Part shown: positions 1-8,364 of the stretch, one piece after another
How the letters are laid out: the number at the start of each line of letters is the position of its first letter
Numbering within the stretch: the stretch's first letter is position 1
Assembly (NCBI RefSeq): GCF_000374925.1
Contig: NZ_KB895556.1
Coordinates: 22,766 to 86,765 of the forward strand
Reading direction: 5' to 3'
DNA: 64,000 nt
Origin: Arthrobacter sp. 131MFCol6.1
GTDB taxonomy: Bacteria; Actinomycetota; Actinomycetes; Actinomycetales; Micrococcaceae
Made by a program: the position numbers and the translations under genes
Notes under the pieces: model-generated
Databases searched by the model: none
Seen by the model: the letters and a program-made list of their open reading frames with translations, nothing else
Told to the model about the DNA's origin: nothing

Positions 1-2
1 CG

Positions 3-260
3 GCCGACACCGACGGCAACCTGATCTACCGGTACACCGCGCAGAACTTCAATCCGGTTGTGGCTACCGCCGGAGCCGTGACGGTCGCCGAGGCCGAGGT
101 GATCGTCGAGCCCGGCCAGCTGGACCCGAACCACATCATCACCCCCGGCGTGTTCGTCCAGCGCCTGGTCCAGGCCAGCGGCCGCGTCAAGGACATCGAA
201 CAGCGGACCGTCCGCCCCCGGCTCGAAGCAGAAGCGGCGCACGCCGGCTCCACCGTCTAA
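3..260 (+). CDS. scoA: 3-oxoacid CoA-transferase subunit A, C-terminal part (partial)
   Basis: Only the last 85 codons are present; the gene enters from the left edge in the frame beginning at base 3. The sequence ends with the usual tail of CoA-transferase A subunits (an NLIYRY-AQNFNP stretch, then EVEP-like VEPGQLDPNHIITPG and FVQRLV). The family moves CoA from succinyl-CoA to 3-oxoacids such as acetoacetate or 3-oxoadipate. The next gene is the B subunit and the third is a thiolase, so the three form a ketone-body or beta-ketoadipate type module. Whether the substrate is acetoacetate (sco) or 3-oxoadipate (pcaIJ) cannot be decided from this fragment. Confidence 0.85.
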   Translation, partial: ADTDGNLIYRYTAQNFNPVVATAGAVTVAEAEVIVEPGQLDPNHIITPGVFVQRLVQASGRVKDIEQRTVRPRLEAEAAHAGSTV

Positions 261-342
261 TCCGGCCCCGGGCGCCGCCCGCCCCGGGCGCGCCGGCATT
301 GGCGCCCACCCTTTCCACCCTGACTTTCCGAGGAGAACCACC

Positions 343-1023
343 ATGGCCTGGACCCGAGATGAAATGGCCGCAATCGCGGCCGAAGAACTGAACGACGGCG
401 ACTACGTCAACCTTGGCATCGGCATCCCCACGCTGGTGGCCAACAACCTGCCCGACGGCGTCCGCGTTGTCCTGCAGAGCGAGAACGGCCTGCTCGGCAT
501 GGGCCCGTTCCCCTACGAGGGCGAGGAAGACGCGGACCTGATCAACGCCGGCAAGCAGACCGTCACGGTCCTGCCCGGCGGCAGCATCTTCGACTCCGCG
601 ACGTCCTTCGGCATGATCCGCGGCGGCCACGTGAAGGTCGCGATCCTGGGCGCCATGCAGGTCTCCGGGAACGGCGACCTCGCCAACTGGACCATCCCCG
701 GCAAGATGGTCAAGGGCATGGGCGGCGCCATGGACCTCGTGGCCGGCACCCCGCGCGTCGTGGTCCTCACGGAGCACAACGCCAAGGACGGCACCGCCAA
801 GATCGTCAAGGAATGCACGCTGCCGCTCACCGGGCTCAGCTGCGTGGACCGCATCATCAGCGACCTCGCGGTCTTCGATCTGGATAAGCAGGAAAACGCA
901 ACAGGCGGCGGGCGGAAGCTCACGCTCACGCGCCTCGCGCCCGGCGTCACCGTGGCGGAGATCCGCGAGAAGACCGAGGCCGACTTCGATGTCGCGCTCG
1001 AATTTGAAGGAGCCCCGGCATGA
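343..1023 (+). CDS. scoB: 3-oxoacid CoA-transferase subunit B
   Basis: A 226-residue protein, normal length for the beta subunit of succinyl-CoA:3-oxoacid CoA-transferase. The catalytic glutamate is Glu47 in the SENG motif (QSENGLLGMGP), which carries the CoA thioester intermediate in this family. GIGIPTLV near the N-terminus and MGGAMDLV in the middle are family signatures. A gaggag ribosome-binding site precedes the ATG at 343. The stop overlaps the start of the thiolase gene by 4 bp (ATGA), so the two are translationally coupled. The likely role is activating a 3-oxoacid to its CoA ester for thiolytic cleavage. pcaJ is the alternative name if the substrate is 3-oxoadipate. Confidence 0.9.
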   Translation: MAWTRDEMAAIAAEELNDGDYVNLGIGIPTLVANNLPDGVRVVLQSENGLLGMGPFPYEGEEDADLINAGKQTVTVLPGGSIFDSATSFGMIRGGHVKVAILGAMQVSGNGDLANWTIPGKMVKGMGGAMDLVAGTPRVVVLTEHNAKDGTAKIVKECTLPLTGLSCVDRIISDLAVFDLDKQENATGGGRKLTLTRLAPGVTVAEIREKTEADFDVALEFEGAPA

Positions 1024-2222
1024 GCCTCAAAGACCAGTTCGGCAAGGACGTCCTGCTCACCGGTTGGGGCCACAGCCGCTTCGGCAAGCTCACCGATGAG
1101 ACCCTCGAGTCCCTGATCGTGCAGGTCGCCACCGAGGCGATCGGCAACGCCGGGATCGAGCCGGGCCAGATCGATGAGATTTACCTCGGCCAGTTCAACT
1201 CCGGCATGATGCCGCTGGCCTTCCCGTCCTCCCTCGCACTGCAGGTCTCGGACCAGCTGGCCAACGTCCCCTCCACCCGGGTGGAGAACGCGTGCGCCTC
1301 CGGCTCGGCCGCGTTCCAGCAGGGCACCAAGTCCCTCCTGGCCGGCACCGCGAAGACCGTCCTGGTGATCGGCGCCGAAAAGATGACGCAGGCCGGGGCC
1401 GACGTTGTGGGCGCGGCCCTGCTCGGCGCGGACTACGACATGGCCGGCAAGGCCTCCTCCACCGGGTTCACCGGGCTCTTCGCGGAAGTCGCGAAGCACT
1501 ACGGGAAGCGCTACGGCGCTGGTTCGACCCTTGGCAGTCTCGGCGATGTCCTGGGCACCATCGCGGCAAAGAACCACCGCAACGGCGTCGACAACCCCTA
1601 CGCCCAGCTCCGCAAGGACCTCGGCGAGGACTTCTGCCGCACCGTCTCGGACAAGAACCCGATGGTGGCCGATCCGCTGCGCCGCACCGACTGCTCCCCC
1701 GTGTCCGACGGCGCCGCCGCCGTCGTCCTCAGCGTTGCCCCGACCGGCGGCGCCACCGCTCCGGTGCGGCTCGCCGGCTTCGGCCAGGCGAACGACTTCT
1801 TCCCGGCCGAGCGCCGGGACCCCACCGAATTCGCCGCCACGCGCGCCTCCTGGCAGCGGGCCCTGGGGATGGCCGGCGTCGGGCTGGAGGAGCTCGACTT
1901 CGCGGAAGTCCACGACTGCTTCACCATTGCCGAACTGCTGATGTATGAGGCCATGGGGCTGACCGAACGCGGCCAGGGTGCCCGGGCGCTCGAGGAAGGC
2001 TGGGTCTTCAAGGACGGCAAGCTGCCGGTCAACGTCTCCGGCGGGCTCAAGGCCAAGGGCCATCCCGTCGGCGCCACCGGCGTCTCCCAGCACGTCATCG
2101 CCGCGATGCAGCTCACCGGCACGGCCGGCGACATGCAGCTGGCCAGCCCGCGTCGGGCCGCGGTGCAGAACATGGGCGGCGTGGGCATCGCCAACTACGT
2201 CAGCGTGCTCGAGGCCGTCTAA
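1020..2222 (+). CDS. thiolase family protein (acetyl-CoA acyltransferase)
   Basis: A 400-residue thiolase that would cleave the 3-oxoacyl-CoA made by the upstream CoA-transferase. The nucleophilic cysteine is Cys92 in the ENACASG motif, and the catalytic histidine sits in GGLKAKGHPVGATG near residue 345. The second acid/base cysteine of classical thiolases (CxGGG near the C-terminus) is not visible: the corresponding stretch reads QNMGGVGIAN. Together with the HDCFTIAELLMYEAMGL stretch this places it nearer the SCP2/SCPx-like thiolases than the PhaA/AtoB type. It overlaps scoB by 4 bp and is followed by a strong inverted repeat. Substrate chain length is not predictable. Confidence 0.85.
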   Translation: MSLKDQFGKDVLLTGWGHSRFGKLTDETLESLIVQVATEAIGNAGIEPGQIDEIYLGQFNSGMMPLAFPSSLALQVSDQLANVPSTRVENACASGSAAFQQGTKSLLAGTAKTVLVIGAEKMTQAGADVVGAALLGADYDMAGKASSTGFTGLFAEVAKHYGKRYGAGSTLGSLGDVLGTIAAKNHRNGVDNPYAQLRKDLGEDFCRTVSDKNPMVADPLRRTDCSPVSDGAAAVVLSVAPTGGATAPVRLAGFGQANDFFPAERRDPTEFAATRASWQRALGMAGVGLEELDFAEVHDCFTIAELLMYEAMGLTERGQGARALEEGWVFKDGKLPVNVSGGLKAKGHPVGATGVSQHVIAAMQLTGTAGDMQLASPRRAAVQNMGGVGIANYVSVLEAV

Positions 2223-2223
2223 G

Positions 2224-2292
2224 GCAACGCGGGGTCAGATACGGCTCAACCCGCCCGCCGGGCTTAATGAGCCGTATCCGACCCCGCGTTGC
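2224..2292. repeat. 25-bp inverted repeat (REP-like hairpin) after the thiolase gene
   Basis: Arms at 2224-2248 and 2268-2292 match at 24 of 25 positions around a 19-nt GC-rich loop. The left arm begins GCAACGCGGGGTCAGATACG. There is no T-tract on either side, so it is not a canonical intrinsic terminator. It may still stop transcription or protect the 3' end of the sco/thiolase mRNA. The form resembles a dispersed REP-type palindrome, but no second copy was found in the window. Confidence 0.75.
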
Positions 2293-2371
2293 TTGTCCGC
2301 GCCTGCGTGGCCGGCATTGCGCGGGACTAAACTCGTTCGCAGCCCATCCACCACAAATGCGAGGAGCACCC

Positions 2372-3427
2372 ATGCGCGCCACCATCATCCACGGCCCCGG
2401 CGACATCCGAGTCGAAGACCGCGACTACCCCACGATCCAGCTGCCCACCGACGTGATCGTGAAGGTCACCGCCTCCTGCGTCTGCGGCTCGGATCTCTGG
2501 CCGTACCGCGGGGTCAAGCCCACCCACAAGCCGTCCGCGATCGGGCACGAGTTCATCGGAACGGTCGAAAGCGTCGGCGCGGATGTCAAGGGCCTCGCCG
2601 TGGGCGACTTCGTGATCGCACCGTTCGTGGTCAGCTGCGGGAAGTGCCCGCAGTGCCTCGACGGCGTCACGGTGGCTTGCGACCACCTCGCCGGCTGGGG
2701 CGGCAAGGATGACACCGGTCACGGGATCGACGGCGGCCAGGGCCAGGCCGTCCGCGTACCGCTCGCCGAGTCCACGCTGGTCAAGGTACCGGGCGTCACC
2801 GATCCGGACGACGCCCTCCGCGCCAGCCTGCTCACGCTCTCCGATGTCATGGCCACCGGCCACCACGCGGCCCTCGCCGCCAAGGCCGGTCCCGGCCGGA
2901 CGGTCGTGGTGGTCGGCGACGGCGCCGTCGGGCTCTGCGGCGTCCTGGCCGCCAAGCGCCTCGGCGCGGAGCGGATCATCGCCATGTCGCGGCACGCCGA
3001 CCGCCAGGCGATCGCCCGCGAATTCGGAGCCACGGACATCGTCGCCGAGCGCGGCGACGAGGGCGTCGCCAAGGTCCGCGAACTGCTCGGCGGTGTGCTG
3101 GCCGATTCGGTGCTGGAGTGCGTGGGGACCAAGGAATCCATGGAGCAGGCCCTGCACAGCGTCCGCCCGGGCGGCGCGCTCGGCTTTGTCGGCGTCCCCA
3201 CCGGCGGCGCCGAGGCCCCGCTGCGCTTCCTGTTCGACACCAACATCTCGATCGGCGGCGGCATGGCCCCGGCCCGGACGTACATCCCGGAACTGCTGGC
3301 CGATGTGCTGGACGGCACCATCAATCCGGGCCGCGTGTTCGACTCGGTCATGCCGCTGGAGGAGGCGCCGGAGGCCTACCGCGCAATGGACGAAAGGCGC
3401 GCCATCAAGGTCCTCCTGACCCCGTAA
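2372..3427 (+). CDS. zinc-dependent alcohol dehydrogenase
   Basis: A 351-residue medium-chain dehydrogenase. Catalytic-zinc residues are visible as CGSD (Cys38, Asp41) and GHE (His59, Glu60). A structural-zinc lobe has four cysteines at 89, 92, 95 and 103 (CGKCPQC...C). The nucleotide-binding glycine motif is GDGAVGLCG near residue 190. The ATG at 2372 was chosen over the upstream in-frame start at 2267 because a gaggag site ends 6 nt before it and homology begins there (MRATIIHGPGD). Close relatives are often called threonine dehydrogenase-like or Tdh-related. It oxidizes an alcohol or reduces an aldehyde with NAD(P); the substrate is unknown. Confidence 0.85.
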   Translation: MRATIIHGPGDIRVEDRDYPTIQLPTDVIVKVTASCVCGSDLWPYRGVKPTHKPSAIGHEFIGTVESVGADVKGLAVGDFVIAPFVVSCGKCPQCLDGVTVACDHLAGWGGKDDTGHGIDGGQGQAVRVPLAESTLVKVPGVTDPDDALRASLLTLSDVMATGHHAALAAKAGPGRTVVVVGDGAVGLCGVLAAKRLGAERIIAMSRHADRQAIAREFGATDIVAERGDEGVAKVRELLGGVLADSVLECVGTKESMEQALHSVRPGGALGFVGVPTGGAEAPLRFLFDTNISIGGGMAPARTYIPELLADVLDGTINPGRVFDSVMPLEEAPEAYRAMDERRAIKVLLTP

Positions 3428-3559
3428 CAGGGTCTCGACGGCGGCCGCGCCTGCAGCCGCGCGGCCGCCTGCACCGGGCCCTGGCTCCCGCCCTTGCACG
3501 GGCAAGGACGAGGGTCTAGCGTGAAGCGCATCAGCATCCGCCGCCGTCAAGGAGCCGTC

Positions 3560-3877
3560 ATGGCCAGGTTCGTGCAGATCATCGAATTTCAGTCCTCCCG
3601 CATTGAGGAGATCGAGCAGCTCGGCCGGCCCTCCAGGACCGAGGGATCCACTGCCCCGACCTTCCGCCGCATCTTGGCCACCGCAGACCGCGACCGCCCC
3701 GGAACCTACTTCACGATCGTGGAATTCGACTCCTACGAGTCGGCCATGGAGAACTCCAACCGGCCCGAGACCTCCGAATTCGCCGCGAAGATGGCCGCCC
3801 TGTGTGACGGCCCTCCGGTCTTCCGCAACCTGGATCTGATGTGGGAGGACACCGGCGAGGCCGACGCCGGCCAGTAG
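3560..3877 (+). CDS. small ABM-like (dimeric alpha/beta barrel) hypothetical protein
   Basis: A 105-residue protein starting at an ATG with an aaggag site 5 nt upstream. The sequence (MARFVQIIEF..., then TYFTIVEFDSYESAMENSNRPETSEFA) has the alternating strand-helix pattern and the 'SYE-A..NS..PE...A' feature of antibiotic-biosynthesis-monooxygenase-like ferredoxin folds. These usually act as dimers in quinone or ROS chemistry, or have no known function. No catalytic residue can be assigned. It sits alone between an alcohol dehydrogenase and a PEP-utilizing enzyme gene. Confidence 0.6.
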   Translation: MARFVQIIEFQSSRIEEIEQLGRPSRTEGSTAPTFRRILATADRDRPGTYFTIVEFDSYESAMENSNRPETSEFAAKMAALCDGPPVFRNLDLMWEDTGEADAGQ

Positions 3878-4003
3878 GCCAGCAGGCTCGCTTGGCAGAG
3901 GTGCCGCTGCACCGCCGGACTCAGGGCCGGCGGCCGCCCGCGGCTTGAATACGTGGCTTGACCACGTGGCTTGAAGACGCGGACAGGACGTGGGAGCAGG
4001 GAA

Positions 4004-6808
4004 ATGGGTTCTGCAGATGGCAGGGCGCCGGAAAGTCTCGTCATGGATCTCAGCGAACTGGGTTCCGCTCCCCTGCCGCTCGTGGGCGGAAAGGCCCTGA
4101 ACCTCGGCAAGCTCACGGCCGCCGGGTTCCGCGTACCCCGCGGATTCTGCCTCACCACGGTTGCCTACCGAAAGGCGGCCCCGGCCGAACTGGACGCGCT
4201 GGCAGCCCGGCTGGACAGTGCGCAGTCCGGCTCGTGGAACGACGACAAAGCAGACGACGGCGAACCAGGCCGCCCCGGGTTGGCTCAGCCCGGACCAGAC
4301 TTGGGCGAACTGGCCCGGCAGGCGCGGGAAATGATCGTGACCGCGCCGATTCCCGCCGACGTCGATGCCGCCCTCCGCGGCGCGTATGCCGCGCTCGGCA
4401 GCCGTGCCACAGTGGCGGTCAGATCCTCCGCCACCGCCGAGGACCTGCCCTTCGCCAGCTTCGCCGGTCAGCAGGATTCCTTCCTCAACATCTCCGGAGC
4501 AGATGCCGTCGTCGAGTCTGCCCGGCGCTGCTGGGCCTCGCTCTGGACCGAACGGGCTGTGGCCTACCGCGCCGCGAACGGGATCAGCCACCGTGACGTG
4601 GGGCTCGCCGTCGTCGTCCAGGACCTGATCACCGCCACCAGCGCCGGTGTGCTCTTCACCGCCAATCCCGTGACGGGCACCCGGACCGAAACGGTCATCG
4701 ATGCGAGCGCCGGGCCCGGCCAGGCGGTGGTCTCCGGCAGCGTGGACCCGGACCATTTCGTCGTGGATACGGCCACGGGACGCGTCCTCCTCCGTTCACC
4801 GAAGGGGACCGCGGGCCGGCGGCGGCCGAGCCTGGACGACGCCCGGATCCGCGAACTCACGGCCCTGGGCGATACCGTCCAGCGGCTGTTCGGTGCACCC
4901 CAGGATGTGGAATGGGTGATCGACGCCGCGGGCAGGATCTGGGTGACCCAGTCGCGGCCCATCACCACGTTGTATCCGCTTCCGGACCCTGCGGCCACCG
5001 AAGACCTGGGCGCGGAGGCAGGGACCGACGCCGACCCCCGCGTGTACCTGTGCGGCACCTTGCTCCAGGGCCTGACCAGGCCACTGACCCCCATGGGGCT
5101 CTCAGTGCTGGGCTCAATGCGGAACCGCAACGGGCCGTGGCGGTACGTCAACCCGGGGCTGCGGATGTATGTGGACGTGACGGCCATGGTGCGCAACAGG
5201 TACGGCCGCCGCTACCTGCTGCGGATGCTGCCGCTGGCGGACGGCAGGTCCGGCGCGGTCTTTCCGGCACTCCTGGATGACCCTCGGTTCGGCGTGCGCA
5301 AACGGCAGTCCCGGCGGGCACGGCGCGGCGCAGCGGGCAGGCAGGCCCCCCGGCAGCCGGGGACTGGCAGCGGCGCAGCGGGCAATCGTGCAGGGCACGA
5401 TCCCGGAACCATGGCCGGCCTGGGCCTGACGGTCCGGCTGATTCCGGCCCTGGTACGGGCCGCGGTGCGGCCGTCCGCCGAACTGCGCCGCGCCTTCGAT
5501 TACGGAAATCGCCTCCAGACCGAACTGGTCCTGCCGGAACCGGCCACCACTTTTGGCCGCCTCGATCACGCCCAGCGCATCCTGGAGAACACCGTGGACG
5601 GGCTGATCCTGGCGACACTGCCCGGACCGTCCGTCGGCTACCTCATGCTGGCTTGGGCCCGCAGGCTGCTGCGCGGCATCGCGGCACCGCGGGAACTCGA
5701 GGCCGTGCTGCGGGGGCTGCCCAACAACGTCACCACCGAGATGGACCTCGAGCTCTGGCAACTGGCCGTCACGATCGGCGCGCATGCCGCGTCCCGGGAG
5801 GTGTTCCTGGCCCACGGGCCAAGGGAACTGGCCGCCCTGTACAAGGCCGGCTCGCTGCCCGCGGTGGCACAGACCGGCCTGCACGGGTTCCTGGACCGTT
5901 ACGGCCACCGCGCCGTGGCGGAGATCGACCTTGGCATGCCGCGGTGGTCGGAGAAGCCGGACCACATCCTCGGGATGATCTCGAACTACCTTCATGTAAC
6001 GGACCCCGAGCAAGCGCCCGACCGGCAGTTCGCCCGCGCCGAGGAACACGCCGAGGCCAGAATCCGCAGCCTGGTGGAACGGACCAGGGTCCGGAGCCGG
6101 ATCCGCGCCCGGCTGGTGGAGTTCTGCCTGCGCCGGACCCGCCAGTTGTCCGGCCTGCGCGAACTGCCCAAGTTCTACATCATCCTCGCCCTCGCGGAGA
6201 TGCACCGCCAGCTCAACGCGATCGGCATCGAGCTGGCCCGGTCCGGTGCGATCGCCACCGCGGACGACGTGTATTTCCTGGAATTCGACGAGGTCCGGGT
6301 GGGTCTGCGGGGCGCTGACCTCAAGGGCATCATCGCGGGCCGCCACCGGATCTACGACGTCGAACTGCGCCGGCGCCGGATTCCCCGGCTCCTGCTCTCC
6401 GACGGCACGGACGTGGAGGCGGCCGTGATGGCCAAGTCCCCCGCTTCCGGCGCCCTCGCCGGGACGCCGGCCTCGGCCGGCACCGCCACCGGAACGGTCC
6501 GGGTCATCCTGGATCCGGTGGGCGCGCACCTCGAGCCCGGGGAAATCCTCGTGGCACCCTCCACCGACCCCGGCTGGACGCCGCTGTTCATGACCGCCGG
6601 CGCCCTGGTGATGGAAATGGGCGGGGTGATCTCGCATGGCGCCGTGGTAGCCCGCGAATACGGCATCCCGGCGGTGGTGGGCGTGCCGGACGCGACCACC
6701 CGTTTACGGACCGGAGAGACCGTGACCGTGGACGGATCGGCCGGCACGGTGCGGCAGGTGGATGCCCCGCTCTCCCCCGCGACGGCCGCCGGCAGCCTGG
6801 CCGGCTGA
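4004..6808 (+). CDS. PEP synthase / rifampicin phosphotransferase-like PEP-utilizing enzyme (copy 1)
   Basis: A 934-residue three-part enzyme. The N-terminal ATP-grasp (PPDK_N) domain covers about 1-335, with the signature RSSATAEDLPFASFAGQQD and VTQSRPITTLYP at its end. The middle alpha-helical region runs to about residue 810 and includes a charged, low-complexity insert (DNA about 5280-5410). The C-terminal swivelling domain carries the phospho-histidine, His878, in ISHGAVVAREYGIPAVVG. This order (ATP-grasp, central domain, His domain) is that of rifampicin phosphotransferases and differs from PEP synthase, which has a C-terminal TIM barrel; no barrel is seen. A gggag site precedes the ATG at 4004; an in-frame TTG at 3971 is less likely. 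A paralogue lies at 58801-61551. Substrate unknown. Confidence 0.75.
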   Translation: MGSADGRAPESLVMDLSELGSAPLPLVGGKALNLGKLTAAGFRVPRGFCLTTVAYRKAAPAELDALAARLDSAQSGSWNDDKADDGEPGRPGLAQPGPDLGELARQAREMIVTAPIPADVDAALRGAYAALGSRATVAVRSSATAEDLPFASFAGQQDSFLNISGADAVVESARRCWASLWTERAVAYRAANGISHRDVGLAVVVQDLITATSAGVLFTANPVTGTRTETVIDASAGPGQAVVSGSVDPDHFVVDTATGRVLLRSPKGTAGRRRPSLDDARIRELTALGDTVQRLFGAPQDVEWVIDAAGRIWVTQSRPITTLYPLPDPAATEDLGAEAGTDADPRVYLCGTLLQGLTRPLTPMGLSVLGSMRNRNGPWRYVNPGLRMYVDVTAMVRNRYGRRYLLRMLPLADGRSGAVFPALLDDPRFGVRKRQSRRARRGAAGRQAPRQPGTGSGAAGNRAGHDPGTMAGLGLTVRLIPALVRAAVRPSAELRRAFDYGNRLQTELVLPEPATTFGRLDHAQRILENTVDGLILATLPGPSVGYLMLAWARRLLRGIAAPRELEAVLRGLPNNVTTEMDLELWQLAVTIGAHAASREVFLAHGPRELAALYKAGSLPAVAQTGLHGFLDRYGHRAVAEIDLGMPRWSEKPDHILGMISNYLHVTDPEQAPDRQFARAEEHAEARIRSLVERTRVRSRIRARLVEFCLRRTRQLSGLRELPKFYIILALAEMHRQLNAIGIELARSGAIATADDVYFLEFDEVRVGLRGADLKGIIAGRHRIYDVELRRRRIPRLLLSDGTDVEAAVMAKSPASGALAGTPASAGTATGTVRVILDPVGAHLEPGEILVAPSTDPGWTPLFMTAGALVMEMGGVISHGAVVAREYGIPAVVGVPDATTRLRTGETVTVDGSAGTVRQVDAPLSPATAAGSLAG

Positions 6809-6885
6809 GCGCGAACCTCCGGACCGTGCCGGCGCCCGGGGCGTCGAATTGCAGCGGGACCTCCGCCACGCCGCCGGCAGGGGGC

Positions 6886-6897
6886 TATGTTAGATAG
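6886..6897 (+). promoter_or_regulatory. candidate leaderless promoter -10 for the alpha/beta hydrolase
   Basis: The hexamer TATGTT (6886-6891) is followed by 6 nt and then the ATG at 6898, with no Shine-Dalgarno sequence. This is the usual geometry of a leaderless actinobacterial transcript whose 5' end is the start codon. No convincing -35 is visible. Confidence 0.4.
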
Positions 6898-7845
6898 ATG
6901 GTGTCCGCCGGCAGTAACGCACAGGGCGGCCAGGTTCCCGAGGGCTTTGGTTCGGGGCTGGTGGACGATGCCGCCCGCCGGGACGCCGCGTTGCCCGACT
7001 TCGACTGGGCCGTCCTTCCGGAAGGCGTGATGCGCGGCGAGTTCGAGGCACCGAGCGGGACCCTGGCGACGATCGCCGCCGGAGATCCCGGGAAGCCGCG
7101 CGTCGTGCTCGTCCCGGGCGCAACCGGCTCCAAGGAAGACTTCATTCTCATGCTGCCCGAGCTCGCCGCGGCCGGCTACTTCGTCCTCAGCTGCGACATT
7201 GCCGGGCAGTATGAATCCGCCCAGGCCGGGCCCGAAAACCTCGTTCCGCCCCGGAACTGCTACGACTACGAGCTGTTCCGCGACGATCTCCTGGCCATGC
7301 TGGACACCGAAGAAGGCGCGGTGCACGTCGTGGGGTACTCCTTCGCGGCGGTCGTTGCCCAACTGGCGTTCGCCCAGCGGCCAGAAAAGTTCCGCAGCCT
7401 GACCTTGATCAGCTGCCCGCCGGAGCCGGGCCAGAGCCTCCGCTACGTGCGCCTGGCAGGCTGGATCAGCTGTTGGGTCAACTCCAGGGTCGGCACCGCA
7501 TTAATGATTTGGGGTATCCGCAGGAATATTGCGCGGGTGGCGCCGCAGCGGCTGCGGTTCGTCAGGAGCCGGTTCGCGTTCACGCGCCGCGCCTCGGTGG
7601 TAGACATCATCGGCCTTATGAAGCGCACCCCGGATCTGCGGCGGGTGCTGGCGGCCGCGACGCTGCCAAAGCTGGTCGCAGTCGGCGAACATGACCTCTG
7701 GCCGCTGGCGTTGCATCGGAGCTTCGCGCAGTCGATCGGTGCGCGGATTTCGGTCTACCGCGGGGGCCACAGCCCGTCCGAGACCTCGCCTTACCAGATC
7801 AGCCGGGACCTGATTGCGCTGTTCGACGCCACCGTCTCGGCCTGA
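6898..7845 (+). CDS. alpha/beta hydrolase fold protein
   Basis: A 315-residue protein with the alpha/beta hydrolase order of motifs. An oxyanion-hole region VLVPGATGS lies near residue 72. The nucleophile elbow is GYSFA with Ser148, an alanine replacing the usual final glycine. An acidic residue in GEHDLWPLAL and a histidine in RGGHSPSETSP complete a plausible triad. No signal peptide is seen. It could be an esterase, lactonase or C-C hydrolase; the substrate cannot be inferred. Neighbours are unrelated and the gene appears to have its own leaderless promoter. Confidence 0.75.
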   Translation: MVSAGSNAQGGQVPEGFGSGLVDDAARRDAALPDFDWAVLPEGVMRGEFEAPSGTLATIAAGDPGKPRVVLVPGATGSKEDFILMLPELAAAGYFVLSCDIAGQYESAQAGPENLVPPRNCYDYELFRDDLLAMLDTEEGAVHVVGYSFAAVVAQLAFAQRPEKFRSLTLISCPPEPGQSLRYVRLAGWISCWVNSRVGTALMIWGIRRNIARVAPQRLRFVRSRFAFTRRASVVDIIGLMKRTPDLRRVLAAATLPKLVAVGEHDLWPLALHRSFAQSIGARISVYRGGHSPSETSPYQISRDLIALFDATVSA

Positions 7846-7993
7846 CGAAAGCGGCCGGTTCGGGACGAAGACCCCCGTCAGACCCTTGCACCGCGGCCCG
7901 TCGCACCGTACGTTGGGGACAGCGGACGAATGTCTCCGCAGCCGTTGGCCTTATGGCCGCCGGAGATCAGCAGCATTTCAGAAGGATAAAGGC

Positions 7994-8197
7994 ATGGCTA
8001 CAGGCACAGTTAAATGGTTCAACGCCGAAAAGGGTTTTGGCTTCATTGCCCCGGATGACGGGTCGGCCGACGTTTTCGCCCACTACTCGGCAATCGCTAC
8101 CAGCGGCTACCGCTCGCTGGACGAGAACCAGAAGGTTGAATTCGACGTCACGCAGGGCCCGAAGGGTCCGCAGGCTGAGAACATCCGCCCGCTCTAA
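7994..8197 (+). CDS. cold-shock protein (CspA family)
   Basis: A 67-residue single cold-shock domain, the full family length. RNP1 is KGFGFIAPDD and RNP2 is VFAHYSAI, preceded by the universal start MATGTVKWFNAEKG. These single-stranded nucleic-acid chaperones melt mRNA structure in the cytoplasm. An aagga site lies just upstream of the ATG. The 148-nt region before it could hold a structured 5' leader, as is usual for csp genes, but no specific element is recognised. Two hairpins follow the stop codon, so the transcript is probably monocistronic. Confidence 0.95.
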   Translation: MATGTVKWFNAEKGFGFIAPDDGSADVFAHYSAIATSGYRSLDENQKVEFDVTQGPKGPQAENIRPL

Positions 8198-8213
8198 GTA
8201 CTCCGGAAAAAGC

Positions 8214-8231
8214 CCCGGCCGCCTGGCCGGG
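8214..8231 (+). terminator. first hairpin after the cold-shock gene
   Basis: A 7-bp stem CCCGGCC/GGCCGGG with a 4-nt loop, 17 nt after the csp stop codon. It has no clear U-tract, so it is probably a weak terminator or an mRNA 3'-end stabilizer working with the stronger hairpin that follows. Confidence 0.45.
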
Positions 8232-8251
8232 ACACTTTCCCCGAAGACCAC

Positions 8252-8289
8252 AACGCCCCTCCGGAGGATTCCTCCGGAGGGGCGTTTGT
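8252..8289 (+). terminator. strong bidirectional hairpin between csp and the convergent permease gene
   Basis: Two perfect 17-nt arms (8252-8268 and 8270-8286, starting AACGCCCCTCCGGAGG) flank one central base. It lies in the convergent space between csp (+) and the permease gene that ends at 8365 (-). The downstream side reads TTTGTG rather than a pure T-run, but the strength of the stem supports a terminator acting in both directions. Confidence 0.7.
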
Positions 8290-8340
8290 GCTTGGGGCGT
8301 TTGTGTTCGGGGACGTTTGTGTTTGGGACGTTTGTGCTTG
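8281..8340. repeat. four-copy 15/16-bp tandem repeat
   Basis: The core CGTTTGTG recurs at 8283, 8298, 8314 and 8329, giving periods of 15, 16 and 15 bp with a G-rich, slightly varied remainder (pattern GGGGCGTTTGTGCTTG). The first unit overlaps the right arm of the preceding hairpin, so the array may have grown from the terminator by slippage. It is non-coding and lies just after the end of the minus-strand permease gene. Confidence 0.7.
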
Positions 8341-8364
8341 CCGGCCCTGCTGCCGGGCGCGGTG

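Noticed and set aside
2327..4756. 809-codon open frame on the minus strand
   Set aside because: It is antisense to the alcohol dehydrogenase, ABM-like and PEP-utilizing enzyme genes, has Gly/Arg/His/Asp-rich composition without domains, and arises from the scarcity of stop codons in GC-rich DNA.
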